Assembly: GCF_900605005.1 (NCBI RefSeq)
Contig: NZ_LR027558.1
Coordinates: 443,140-507,139 of the forward strand
Direction of reading: 5' to 3'
Source: Acidipropionibacterium timonense
Lineage (GTDB): Bacteria; Actinomycetota; Actinomycetes; Propionibacteriales; Propionibacteriaceae
DNA length: 64,000 nt
In this document: positions 25,342 to 33,763 of the stretch, piece by piece
Layout: each line of letters starts with the position of its first letter
Position numbering within the stretch: the stretch's first letter is position 1
Position numbers and translations under genes: made by a program
The notes under the pieces: model-generated
The model's database searches: none
The model's input: only the letters and a program-made list of their open reading frames with translations
Told to the model about the DNA's origin: nothing

Positions 25342-26217
25342 ATGACGATGATGACCAGCTACGACGACAAGGGTGTCGTCATCACCGGGGCGGCCAACGG
25401 GATCGGACGCGAACTGGCCGAACGCCTCGGCCGGGCCGGGGCGCGACTGGCCCTGGCCGACATCGACGAGGAGCGGCTGCGGCCCCTGGCCGAGGAACTC
25501 AGGGGCGAGGGGGTCGACGTCGTCGACACCGTCCTGGACGTCGCGCAACCCGACGGCCTGGCGGCCCTGGCCCAACGCCTGGGCGAGGAATGGGACCGGG
25601 TCGACTACGTGTTCTCCAACGCCGGGGTCATCTCGGTCGGCTGCATCTGGCAGGAGCCCGTCAGCGACTGGCAGTGGCTGCTGGGAACCAACACGATGGG
25701 GGCGGTGCACACCATGAGGGCCTTCATTCCCCTCATGGTCGACCAGGGGCCTGATGCCGAGGGCGCCAGCTCCCACTTCGTCACCACGGCCTCCATCGCC
25801 AGCCTGCTCACCGTCGAGAACTCACCGGCCTACGTCGCCTCGAAGTTCGCCGCGCTCTCGGCGACCGAGGTCCTCGAGCTCCAGCTCCAGGACGCCGGGG
25901 CCCCGGTCATGGCCCACGCGGTGTGCCCGGCCATCGTGCGCACCGACCTGCTCGACTGCGCCCGGCACCGCCACCCCGGCAGCTTCGACCCCGCCGACGC
26001 GTACTACGCCAGCCCCGACTTCCGACGCCGCGCCCAGGGAGCGGCTCAGGAGATGGCCACCGTCGGCATGCCGGTCGAGCAGGCCGTCACGACGATCCTC
26101 GACGAGGTCGAGAAGGGCACCTTCTACATCCTCACCCATCCCCAGTACAACCCGGCCGTCCTCGGTCGTGTCCAGGGCATCGTCAACGGCGCCCGGCCGA
26201 CCAAGGTCGTCCGCTGA
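25342..26217 (+). CDS. Short-chain dehydrogenase/reductase
   Basis: A 291-residue classical SDR: cofactor motif TGAANGIG (residues 14-21), ADIDEERL, which suggests NAD rather than NADP (an Asp after the second strand), NAG at FSNAGVISVG, and the catalytic Ser and YVASK in TTASIASLLTVENSPAYVASKFA. AGGAAAGG precedes ATG 25342. In this operon it could oxidise a 3-hydroxyacyl-CoA or the hydroxy fatty acid made by the hydratase. The second idea parallels the hydratase-SDR pairing of lactobacillal linoleate saturation but is inference. Confidence 0.87.
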   Translation: MTMMTSYDDKGVVITGAANGIGRELAERLGRAGARLALADIDEERLRPLAEELRGEGVDVVDTVLDVAQPDGLAALAQRLGEEWDRVDYVFSNAGVISVGCIWQEPVSDWQWLLGTNTMGAVHTMRAFIPLMVDQGPDAEGASSHFVTTASIASLLTVENSPAYVASKFAALSATEVLELQLQDAGAPVMAHAVCPAIVRTDLLDCARHRHPGSFDPADAYYASPDFRRRAQGAAQEMATVGMPVEQAVTTILDEVEKGTFYILTHPQYNPAVLGRVQGIVNGARPTKVVR

Positions 26218-26233
26218 CCCGAGGAGGCCAACC

Positions 26234-27040
26234 ATGTACGACTACACCCGCGAGTACGACCACGTCCTCACCTACGAGGTCGACGGCCACGTCGCCACCA
26301 TCACCCTGGACTGTCCCCAGAACTGGAACAGGATCAGTGAGCAGTACGTCGACGAACTCACCGCGGCCCTCGAGAAGGCCAGCTGGGACACCGAGGTGCG
26401 CGCGGTCATCCTCACCGGCGTCGGCCCGGTGACCTTCGGCGCCGGGGCGTTGAGTGTCATCAAGTCCAAACTGGCCCACGACCTCGTCTCCGCCCGTCAG
26501 GTCATGACCGAGATCGGGGCCATGGTCAAGCTGCTGTACTCGATGCCCAAGCCGGTCATCGGCGTGGCAGAGGGTGCCTGCATGGGAGGAGGGGCCAACC
26601 TCCTGCTCAGCACCGATGTCGTCATCGTCGGTGCGAAGGCCACCTTCCAGGAGGTCTTCGTCGACTACGCCCTCAGCCCCGACACCGGCGGCCTGTGGGC
26701 CCTCCAGCGGCTCGTCGGGCCCATGCAGGCCAAGGTGCTCGCCATGACGGGTGAGGTCGTCGACGCCGCCCGGGCCGAGGAACTGGGGATGGTCTACCAG
26801 GTCACCGAGGAGGGAGGGGCCCTCGAGGCGGCCAGGGCCTTGGCCGAGGTCATCGCCTCCAAGTCGCCGGTGGGCGTCAACCACGTCAAGCAGCTGTCGA
26901 ACCGGCTGCACGACCTCACCCTCGACACCTACTTCCAGGTCGAGGCCGACTACCTGTCCATGGGCGCCCTGTCCCAGGACTTCAAGGAAGTCGTCACGGC
27001 CGCAGCACAGAAACGTCAGCCGGTCTTCGTCGGGTACTGA
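26234..27040 (+). CDS. Enoyl-CoA hydratase/isomerase (crotonase family)
   Basis: A 268-residue crotonase-fold protein. The oxyanion-hole segments are TFGAGALS and ACMGGGANLLLSTDVVIV. The second active-site region reads FQEVFVDYALSPDTGGLWALQRLVG, as in PaaG-type isomerases and hydratases that keep a single acidic catalytic residue (Asp in PDTGG) instead of the two Glu of classical hydratases. It may therefore isomerise double bonds or hydrate unusual enoyl-CoAs. GAGGAGG precedes ATG 26234, 16 bases after the SDR stop. Confidence 0.88.
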   Translation: MYDYTREYDHVLTYEVDGHVATITLDCPQNWNRISEQYVDELTAALEKASWDTEVRAVILTGVGPVTFGAGALSVIKSKLAHDLVSARQVMTEIGAMVKLLYSMPKPVIGVAEGACMGGGANLLLSTDVVIVGAKATFQEVFVDYALSPDTGGLWALQRLVGPMQAKVLAMTGEVVDAARAEELGMVYQVTEEGGALEAARALAEVIASKSPVGVNHVKQLSNRLHDLTLDTYFQVEADYLSMGALSQDFKEVVTAAAQKRQPVFVGY

Positions 27041-27045
27041 CCGAC

Positions 27046-27068
27046 CCGCACCCGGGGCCCGGGTGCGG
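27046..27068 (+). promoter_or_regulatory. Intercistronic hairpin
   Basis: A 10-base perfect stem (CCGCACCCGG at 27046-27055 with 27059-27068) and a 3-base loop, directly after the crotonase stop and before fixA. It is followed by a partial direct repeat of the same sequence (GCACCCGCACCCGGGCCC). With no T-run, it resembles the hairpin at 25288. It may separate dosage of the oxidation genes from the fix genes. Confidence 0.55.
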
Positions 27069-27108
27069 TGAGCACCCGCACCCGGGCCCGACCTCAGCAA
27101 AGGAGCAG

Positions 27109-27870
27109 ATGATGACCATCGCAGTTGCCTACAAGTGGGCGGCCGATCCCCAGGAGGCCCAGGTCGGCGAGGACGGGACCGTCGACTGGAGTCGGGCCAA
27201 GCCCGGTGTCGCCGAGTACGACGCCGTCGCCGTCGAGGCCGCCCGTCTCCTCGCCGAACCCGCGGCCGAGGAGTGCGTCGCGGTGAGCGTCGGCCCGGCG
27301 GCCACCGGGTCCTCGCTGGCCCGCAAGGGGATCATGTCGCGCGGTGCCGACCGTGGTCTGGTCGTCGCCGACGACGCCGTGCGGTCGTGGCCGACGACCC
27401 AGCAGGCCGAGGCGCTCGCCGCGCTGGTGGGACGCAGCGGGGCCGACGTCGTGATCACCGGGGACACCTCGGTCGACGAGAACGCCCGGATGATGTCGGG
27501 CCTGGTGGCCGGGTTCCTGGGTTGGCCCTGCCTGCAGATGGTCAGTCGGATCACCCGCACCGAGGACGGGTTGGAGCTCGTCCAGGCCGTCGCCGGGGGA
27601 ACCCGAACCCTGCACGTCACCGGGCCGGTCGTCGTGGCCGTGACCTCGGACTGCGTGCCCACCCGGGTGCCCGGGATGAAGGACATCCTGGCTGCCGGCC
27701 GCAAACCCTTCGACGTCGTGGCGGTCGAGGACCTGACGACCACACCGGTGTCCCTGCCCGTCACCGGGGCACGGCGGCCCGACGGTCCGCGACGTGCCCG
27801 TCGCACCCTCACCGGCCCCGACGCAGTGGCCGACCTCGTCGCCGCGCTCCACGCCGACCAGGTGTTGTGA
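27109..27870 (+). CDS. fixA: Electron transfer flavoprotein beta subunit, FixA type
   Basis: A 253-residue EtfB/FixA homologue: N-terminal VAYKWAADPQEAQV with the usual Lys, SRAKPGVAEYDAVAVEAA, the AMP/FAD-contact loop ADVVITGDTSVDENARMM and the EtfB signature region VPTRVPGMKDILAAGRKPFDVV. It forms a heterodimer with FixB. AAGGAG lies before tandem ATGs at 27109 and 27112. It follows the crotonase gene after a hairpin. Confidence 0.9.
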   Translation: MMTIAVAYKWAADPQEAQVGEDGTVDWSRAKPGVAEYDAVAVEAARLLAEPAAEECVAVSVGPAATGSSLARKGIMSRGADRGLVVADDAVRSWPTTQQAEALAALVGRSGADVVITGDTSVDENARMMSGLVAGFLGWPCLQMVSRITRTEDGLELVQAVAGGTRTLHVTGPVVVAVTSDCVPTRVPGMKDILAAGRKPFDVVAVEDLTTTPVSLPVTGARRPDGPRRARRTLTGPDAVADLVAALHADQVL

Positions 27871-27905
27871 GCCAGCACCGTCCACGAACACACAGGAGAA
27901 CTGAG

Positions 27906-28790
27906 ATGACTGCATGGATCCTCACCACGACACCGGATGTCTGCGCCCTGGTCAGTGCGGCCCGTGACATCGGTGGCCCCGTCAGAGCCGTCCTCGTGGG
28001 CCACTCGAAGGCGACGCTGGCAGGAGTGGACTCGCTGACCGTCATGACCCCGGACCGCCCCGACGCTCCCCTCGAGGCCGTCGCGGCAGCGGTCGCCGAG
28101 GGCTTGGACTGCCGTGACGGTGACGTCGTCCTCGTGCCCGACCGGGAGGCCGACCGTGTCCTGGCCGGGGCGCTGGCCGCCCGCCACCACGCGCCCGTCC
28201 TCACCGCCGTGCGACGGGTCGGGCCGCAGGAGGCCACCGTGGGCCGGTTCGGCGGCGTGGTCGAGCAGACCGTGTCGCTGGGGTCCACGACGACGGTGCT
28301 CGTCATGGACCCGGGCGGTGCCCTCACCGGCCCGCAGGTGGCGGCGGAGCAGGTCACCGTGGCGGCCGGCCCCGTCACGGTGGTCTCGCAGAGTGCGGCC
28401 GACCACGAGGTGCCCGACCTGTCGAAGGCCCGCCGGGTCGTCGCCGTGGGGCGTGGCCTGCGCCAGGAGTCCGACCTGGCGATCATCGGTGACCTGGCCC
28501 GCGCCCTGGGCGCCGAGGTGGCCTGCTCGCGACCGCTGGCCGAGGGGTTGGGATGGATGCCCAAGGAGACCTACGTCGGGGTCTCCGGGCTCCACCTGTC
28601 CCCGGAGCTCTACGTCGCCGTGGGCATCTCCGGTCAACTCCAGCACATGGTCGGCTGTCAGGGCGCCCGGTGCGTCGTCGCCGTCAACACCGACGAGAAG
28701 GCTCCCGTGATGGAGCAGGCCGACTACGCGGTCCTCGGGGATCTCTACGACGTCGTGCCGGCACTCACCGCCGAGTTGGGAGGCCGGTGA
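27906..28790 (+). CDS. fixB: Electron transfer flavoprotein alpha subunit, FixB type
   Basis: A 294-residue EtfA/FixB protein, slightly short for the family. The C-terminal FAD-binding domain is clear: RVVAVGRGLRQESDLAII, LGAEVACSRPLAEGLGW, VGVSGLHLSPELYVAVGISG and QHMVGCQGARCVVAVNTDEKAPV. It carries electrons from the dehydrogenase to FixC. Its TGA overlaps the fixC ATG by one base (TGATG), showing tight coupling. Confidence 0.92.
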   Translation: MTAWILTTTPDVCALVSAARDIGGPVRAVLVGHSKATLAGVDSLTVMTPDRPDAPLEAVAAAVAEGLDCRDGDVVLVPDREADRVLAGALAARHHAPVLTAVRRVGPQEATVGRFGGVVEQTVSLGSTTTVLVMDPGGALTGPQVAAEQVTVAAGPVTVVSQSAADHEVPDLSKARRVVAVGRGLRQESDLAIIGDLARALGAEVACSRPLAEGLGWMPKETYVGVSGLHLSPELYVAVGISGQLQHMVGCQGARCVVAVNTDEKAPVMEQADYAVLGDLYDVVPALTAELGGR

Positions 28791-30085
28791 TGACACAGGA
28801 GGAGGTCTTTGACGCCGTCGTCGTCGGCGCCGGGATCGCGGGGTCGGTGTGCGCGCTGCAACTGGCCCGCCAGGGTCACGAGGTCGTGCTGCTGGAGCGC
28901 GGCGCCGAGCCCGGGTCGAAGAACCTGTCCGGAGGGGTGTTCTACTGCCGGGTCATGGACGAGGTCTTTCCCGACTTCGCCCGGGTGGCCCCCGTCGACA
29001 GGCGCATCACCCGCAACGTCGTGAGCTTCTGCAACGACGGGTCGTGGGTCAACGTCGACTACTGGGACTCCCGGCTGGCCGATCCCGTCAGCGCCGTGAC
29101 GGTGCGCCGGGCCGTCCTCGACGCCTGGCTGGTCGAGCGCTGCGAGGAGGAGGGGGTGATGGTCATGCCGGGCGTGCGCGTCGACGAGCTCGTGCGCGAG
29201 GGCGACCAGGTCGTCGGCGTGCGCGCCGGCGAGGAGGAACTGCGCGCGCGGGTCGTCATCGCCGCCGACGGGGTCAACTCCTTCCTCTCGCGCGACTCCG
29301 GGCTGCGGGAGCGGGAACCGCGCAACCACCTCGCGGTGGGGGTGAAGTCCGTCATCGGGCTCGCCCCCGCGACGATCGAGGAACGCTTCCACCTGCGCGA
29401 CGGGGAGGGGGCCGCCTACGCCATGGTCGGCGACGTCACCCGTGGCCTGGGCGGTGGTGGCTTCCTCTACACCAACACGGAGTCGGTGTCGGTGGGTGTC
29501 GTCGTGCGACTCGACGCCCTGGAGGCCTCCGGTGAGTCCTCCTCGGGCCTGCACGACCACCTGCTGTCCCACCCCCTCGTCTCGTCGTTGGTCGAGGGAG
29601 GGGAGTTGTTGGAGTACGGGTGCCACCTCGTCGCCGAGGGGGGACAGGTCATGCAGCACGACCTCGTGCGGCCCGGTCTCATGGTCATCGGCGACGCCGC
29701 GGGGTTCACCCTCAACACCGGGCTGACGGTGCGCGGGATGGACCTGGCCGCCCAGTCGGCGATCAGTGCCGCTCGTGCGGCACATCGGGCCCTCCAGACA
29801 GGAGACCTGTCCGAGCAGGCGATGGCGGGCTACCTCGAGGACTACCGCTCGACATTCCTCGGTCGCGACATGGCGACCTACTCGGCGGCGCCGGGCTTCC
29901 TGGAGAACCACCGCCTCTACGACACCTACGGGCCGCTGCTGGCCGACATCCTCCACGAGGTCTACCACCTCGACACCACGCCGAGGCGCCACCTGGTGCC
30001 CACGGCCGTGGGGGTGCTGCGCCGCAGAGGCCCCCGTGCCACGACCCTGGCCCGTGACATCGCCTCGGCGGCGCGGGCACTGTGA
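28790..30085 (+). CDS. fixC: FixC-type FAD-dependent oxidoreductase (ETF dehydrogenase)
   Basis: A 431-residue protein of the FixC/ETF:quinone oxidoreductase family. It shows DAVVVGAGIAGSVCALQLARQG (FAD GxGxxG), PGSKNLSGGVFYCRVMDEV (the family GS-KNxSGG motif), ADGVNSFLSRDSG, and PGLMVIGDAAGFTLNTGLTVRGMDLAAQSA near residues 300-330. It probably binds the membrane surface and, with FixX, passes electrons from FixAB to quinone or a ferredoxin. Operons of this type occur with carnitine or lipid dehydrogenases as well as in nitrogen fixers. Confidence 0.93.
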   Translation: MTQEEVFDAVVVGAGIAGSVCALQLARQGHEVVLLERGAEPGSKNLSGGVFYCRVMDEVFPDFARVAPVDRRITRNVVSFCNDGSWVNVDYWDSRLADPVSAVTVRRAVLDAWLVERCEEEGVMVMPGVRVDELVREGDQVVGVRAGEEELRARVVIAADGVNSFLSRDSGLREREPRNHLAVGVKSVIGLAPATIEERFHLRDGEGAAYAMVGDVTRGLGGGGFLYTNTESVSVGVVVRLDALEASGESSSGLHDHLLSHPLVSSLVEGGELLEYGCHLVAEGGQVMQHDLVRPGLMVIGDAAGFTLNTGLTVRGMDLAAQSAISAARAAHRALQTGDLSEQAMAGYLEDYRSTFLGRDMATYSAAPGFLENHRLYDTYGPLLADILHEVYHLDTTPRRHLVPTAVGVLRRRGPRATTLARDIASAARAL

Positions 30086-30100
30086 CCCCAGGAGGACACC

Positions 30101-30430
30101 ATGACAGTTCCGACCACCGGCGCGCAGCCCCACGACGACAGCAGCGCGTGGGGAACCGTGGCCCAACGGCTGGCCCTCAACCACGTCGACATCGACGAGG
30201 ACAACAACCACATCGTCGTCAACCAGCGGATCGTGCGTCGCACCGGGTGCGCGTCCCTGCTTGTGCGGGCCTGTCCGGCCCACGTGTTCAGCCAGGAGGC
30301 CGACGGATCGGTGACCACGGAGTACGCCGCCTGCTTGGAGTGTGGCACCTGCACCGCGATCGCCCCCGCAGGGGCGGTTCACTGGCGCTATCCGCGGGGA
30401 GGGTTCGGCGTCTCCTACCGCGAGGGCTGA
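30101..30430 (+). CDS. fixX: Ferredoxin-like protein FixX
   Basis: A 109-residue partner of FixC. The C-terminal half holds RACPAHVF, then ACLECGTCTAIAP and the family ending WRYPRGGFGVSYREG. There are three Cys in the CxxCxxC block and one upstream; the position after GTC that is Cys in ordinary ferredoxins is Ala, as also occurs in enterobacterial FixX, so this is not a defect. GGAGG precedes ATG 30101, 16 bases after fixC. Confidence 0.92.
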   Translation: MTVPTTGAQPHDDSSAWGTVAQRLALNHVDIDEDNNHIVVNQRIVRRTGCASLLVRACPAHVFSQEADGSVTTEYAACLECGTCTAIAPAGAVHWRYPRGGFGVSYREG

Positions 30431-30493
30431 GCCGGACGGCCCGTCACGGTCCCTAGACTGGACGGGCCGGACCAGCCATGCAGAGGAGCAGCC

Positions 30494-31414
30494 ATGGACA
30501 CCATCACCCTCACCGCCGACGACGGAGCCGACCTCGACGTCCTCCAGTGGACCCCGACCGGCACGGTGCGGGGGATCGTCCAGATCGTGCCGGGGATCAC
30601 CGAGTACGCCGCCCGGTACGACGAGTTCGCCTCCAAGCTCGCCGCCGACGGCTGGTTCGTCGTCGCCAGTGACCACCGCGGTCACGGGCCGCGCGCCCTG
30701 GCCAACGGCGACCTCGGACGGCTTCCCGACCGCGGCTACCACCAACTCCTCGACGACCTGTCCCTCGTGGCCGACGACGCCCGCTCCCGGTCCCCGGGGC
30801 TGCCTTGGGTGGTGGTCGGTCACTCCATGGGCTCGTTCCTCGTGCGCATCCTCGCCGCCCAGCGCGGACGCGACATGGCGGCCCTCGTCGTCATCGGCAC
30901 CGGCGGCCCCCTGGGGGCGCTCACCCAGGTGGGCATCACCCTGGCGACGGCCCAGGTCGTGCTGCTCGGTGAGGACAGCCGCAGCCCGCTGCTCGACACC
31001 CTCACCTTCGGGTCGTACAACCAGGGCTTCCACCCGGCGCGCACGAAGTGGGACTGGCTCTCGCGGGACCGGCGCCAGGTCGACGCCTACATCGCCGACC
31101 CGCTGTGCGGTTTCGTCTGCTCGGCGGGGTACTATCGCGAGCTCATCCGGATGAGCGCTGCCGCCAACAGCGTCGACGTCATGCGGGCCACCCCGCCGCG
31201 GCTGCCGGTGGGGCTCTTCTCCGGGGCCCTCGACCCGGTCGGTGGAGCCGGACGTGGGGTGCGGCACGTCGCCCGGAACCTCGCGGCGCACGGCGTCAAG
31301 CACGTCGACCTGCGCCTCTTCGGGAAGGACCGGCACGAGATCCTCAACGAGCAGGACCGTCCGCGGGTCCAGGCGGAGATCATCGACTGGATCGATCGCG
31401 CGGTGGAGTCCTGA
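30494..31414 (+). CDS. Alpha/beta hydrolase (serine aminopeptidase/monoacylglycerol lipase-like)
   Basis: The 306-residue hydrolase has the oxyanion segment IVPGITEYAARYDEFASKL, the DHRGHG strand, the nucleophile elbow VVGHSMGSFL, the acid in FSGALDPVGG and the His in KDRHEILNE. The lid and HRGHG patterns match Hydrolase_4/monoacylglycerol lipases, so it may release fatty acids from glycerides and feed the operon upstream. The gap from fixX (63 bases) has a GGCCCGTC/GACGGGCC inverted repeat (30438-30445, 30461-30468) and a CTAGACT box, so it may have its own promoter. Confidence 0.85.
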   Translation: MDTITLTADDGADLDVLQWTPTGTVRGIVQIVPGITEYAARYDEFASKLAADGWFVVASDHRGHGPRALANGDLGRLPDRGYHQLLDDLSLVADDARSRSPGLPWVVVGHSMGSFLVRILAAQRGRDMAALVVIGTGGPLGALTQVGITLATAQVVLLGEDSRSPLLDTLTFGSYNQGFHPARTKWDWLSRDRRQVDAYIADPLCGFVCSAGYYRELIRMSAAANSVDVMRATPPRLPVGLFSGALDPVGGAGRGVRHVARNLAAHGVKHVDLRLFGKDRHEILNEQDRPRVQAEIIDWIDRAVES

Positions 31415-31550
31415 GGCCGTCCGGTCACCGGGCCACGCGACGCCGGCCAGGGTCGCCGATCGCCGGGCCCGGGGTGACGGAGCTGCACGATTGTGCGGGC
31501 TTGGTACCCGCGCGCCCATTCGGATGTGCAGCCTTATAGGATCGGGGGTG

Positions 31551-31762
31551 CTGGTGTCGGGTGTGTCCACGCACATCCGACGGCAAGAGGGAAGCCGGTG
31601 GGAATCCGGCGCTGCCCCGCAGCGGTGAATGGGAACGACATCACCATCGCCGCCGCCCCGGTCCCCGGGTCGACGACGATCAAGCACTGGGCCTCGGTCC
31701 GGGAAGCGGTGACGTAGGACTCGTCGGCAGACGAGGTGCCCGTGAGTCCGAACACCTGCCAG
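31551..31762 (+). promoter_or_regulatory. Cobalamin (B12) riboswitch
   Basis: It has all main landmarks of the AdoCbl riboswitch: an opening CTGGTGT pairing with ACACCTGCCAG at the 3' end (31752-31762), and the conserved core GGGAAGCCGGTGGGAATCCGG (31589 on) followed by CTGCCCCGCAGCGGTGA. AAGCACTGG occurs in the 3' half, and GAGTCCGAACACCTGCCAG closes it. The length of about 212 bases is normal. It lies 94 bases upstream of the mutA ATG, so cobalamin probably controls mutA-mutB expression. A TATAGGAT box at 31535-31542 may be its -10 region. Confidence 0.93.
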
Positions 31763-31769
31763 CGTGTCT

Positions 31770-31784
31770 TCGCACCCGGTGCGA
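31770..31784 (+). promoter_or_regulatory. Small hairpin in the riboswitch expression platform
   Basis: TCGCAC-CCG-GTGCGA forms a 6-base stem just after the closing helix of the riboswitch and 71 bases before the mutA start. It is short and lacks a T-run. It could be part of a translational or Rho-type control platform rather than an intrinsic terminator. Confidence 0.4.
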
Positions 31785-31855
31785 TGACGTGGCGAAAGCC
31801 TCGAGGGAGGGCTGCGGCACATGTCCATCCACAGCGGAGCAGGAGTCTGAAGAGT

Positions 31856-33763
31856 ATGACTGATCCCGACAACCTCTCGGCGCCGGCCCAGGCCGACGTC
31901 CCCGAGGAACTCACCCTCGCCGGGGACTTCCCGGCCCCGACGGTCGATCAGTGGCACAAGGAGGTGCTCAAGGTCCTCAACCGCGGTCGTCCGGAGGGCA
32001 AGGAGCTCACCCTCGACAAGGCCATGGCGCGTCTGGAGCCGACGACGGTCGACGGCATCAAGTTCGAGCCCATGTACACCCGCCAGGACGCCCCCGAGCA
32101 CCTGGGTGTTCCCGGAGTGCCGCCGTTCACCCGCGGCACGACGATCCGGACCGGCTCCATCGACGCCTGGGACGTCCGCTCCCTCCATGAGGATCCCGAC
32201 GCCGCCGTCACCCGCAAGGCCGTGCTCACCGACCTCGAGCGCGGCGTGACCTCCATCTGGCTGCGCATCGGCGCCGACGCCATCGCCGCCTCCGACATCT
32301 CCACCGTGCTGGCCGACGTCATGCTCGACCTGGCCAAGGTCGAGGTCTCGAGCCGCGACGACCAGGCGGGCGCCGCCCAGGCGCTGCTCGACGTCGTCAA
32401 GGCCTCCACGGTCGAGGCCGACAGGATCAGCTTCAACCTCGGCCTGGACCCCATCGGTTTCGCCGCCCTCAACGGGGGCACCCCCGACCTGTCGGGGATG
32501 GCCGAGTGGGTCGGGAAGGTCAAGGACTTCAAGCAGGCCCGCCCCTTCGTCGTCGACTCGACGATCTACCACAACGCCGGTGCCGGTGACGTGGCCGAGC
32601 TCGCCTGGGCCATCGCCACGGGCATCGAGTACGTGCGCGCCCTGGTGGAGCAGGGGGTGTCCGCCGCGGACGCCTTCGAGTCCATCAACTTCCGGGTGAG
32701 CGCCACCCACGACCAGTTCCTCACCATCGCCCGGCTGCGTGCCCTGCGTACCCTGTGGAACCGCGTCGGCGAGGTCTTCGAGGTTCCCGCCGCCCAGCGT
32801 GGCGCCCGTCAGGAGGCCGTCACGAGCTGGCGCGAGCTCACCCGCGACGATCCCTACGTCAACATCCTGCGCGGGACGATCTCGACCTTCGGTGCGGCCG
32901 TCGGCGGTGCCGAGGCCATCACTACCCTGCCCTTCGACGCCGCCATCGGTCTGCCGAACGGCGACTTCACCCGCAGGATCGCCCGCAACACCGGGATCAT
33001 CCTCTCGGAGGAGTCGAACATCGAGCGGGCCAACGATCCGGCCGGCGGCTCCTTCTACGTCGAGTCGCTGACGACGACCCTCGAGCAGGCCGCCTGGGGC
33101 GAGGTCCAGGCCGTCGAGGCCGCCGGTGGCATGGCGAAGGCCCTCACCGACGGTCACGTCGCCGAGGTGCTCGACAAGGTCAACGCCGAGCGCGCCGCCC
33201 GTCTGGCCAACCGCAAGCAGCCGATCACGGCGGTGAGCGAGTTCCCGATGATGGGTGCCCGCAGTGTCGAGACCAAGCCCTTCCCGGCTACGGTCGAGCG
33301 CAAGGGCCTGCCCTGGCACCGTGACGCCGAGGTCTTCGAGGCCCTCGTCGACCGGTCGGCCGCCGCTGCCGACAAGCCCAAGGTCTTCCTGGCCTGCCTG
33401 GGGACCCGCCGCGACTTCGGAGCCCGCGAGGGCTTCTCGGCCCCGGTGTGGCACATCGCCGGTATCGAGACCCCGCAGTGCGAGGGTGGTTCGACCGCCG
33501 AGATCGTCGAGGCCTTCACGAAGTCCGGTGCCCAGGTCGTCGACCTGTGCTCGAACGCCAAGACCTACGCGGCCCAGGGCCTCGAGGTCGCCAAGGCCCT
33601 CAAGGAGGCCGGCGCCAAGGCCGTGTACCTCTCGGGCGCCTTCAAGGAATTCGGTGACGACGCCGCCGAGGCCGAGCAGATCGTCGACGGACGGGTCTTC
33701 CTCGGAATGAACGTCGTCGACACCCTCAGCACCGCTCTCGACACGATGGGAGTTGCCAAGTGA
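31856..33763 (+). CDS. mutA: Methylmalonyl-CoA mutase small (beta) subunit
   Basis: At 635 residues from ATG 31856, it is close to the known propionibacterial MutA. It pairs with MutB in the cobalamin-dependent interconversion of succinyl-CoA and methylmalonyl-CoA, the core of propionate fermentation. The barrel half has [11 protein letters not shown] and [20 protein letters not shown]. The C-terminal B12-type domain has [17 protein letters not shown] in place of DxHxxG, so this subunit cannot ligate cobalamin, as known for MutA. AGGAG lies 10 bases before the ATG. Its stop overlaps the mutB start (GTGA). Confidence 0.95.
   Translation: MTDPDNLSAPAQADVPEELTLAGDFPAPTVDQWHKEVLKVLNRGRPEGKELTLDKAMARLEPTTVDGIKFEPMYTRQDAPEHLGVPGVPPFTRGTTIRTGSIDAWDVRSLHEDPDAAVTRKAVLTDLERGVTSIWLRIGADAIAASDISTVLADVMLDLAKVEVSSRDDQAGAAQALLDVVKASTVEADRISFNLGLDPIGFAALNGGTPDLSGMAEWVGKVKDFKQARPFVVDSTIYHNAGAGDVAELAWAIATGIEYVRALVEQGVSAADAFESINFRVSATHDQFLTIARLRALRTLWNRVGEVFEVPAAQRGARQEAVTSWRELTRDDPYVNILRGTISTFGAAVGGAEAITTLPFDAAIGLPNGDFTRRIARNTGIILSEESNIERANDPAGGSFYVESLTTTLEQAAWGEVQAVEAAGGMAKALTDGHVAEVLDKVNAERAARLANRKQPITAVSEFPMMGARSVETKPFPATVERKGLPWHRDAEVFEALVDRSAAAADKPKVFLACLGTRRDFGAREGFSAPVWHIAGIETPQCEGGSTAEIVEAFTKSGAQVVDLCSNAKTYAAQGLEVAKALKEAGAKAVYLSGAFKEFGDDAAEAEQIVDGRVFLGMNVVDTLSTALDTMGVAK

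Noticed and set aside
30101-30430. FixX missing a cluster Cys
   Set aside because: The position after GTC is also non-Cys in enterobacterial FixX; this is normal for the family.
28745-33454. A 1569-codon open frame on the minus strand across fixC, the hydrolase, the riboswitch and mutA
   Set aside because: It is antisense to well-supported genes with clear motifs; GC-rich codon structure opens the opposite frame. The translation is Gly/Val/Asp/His-rich without domains.
31856-33763. MutA lacking the DxHxxG cobalamin motif as a possible defect
   Set aside because: Small subunits of heterodimeric methylmalonyl-CoA mutases lack this motif; MutB keeps it.
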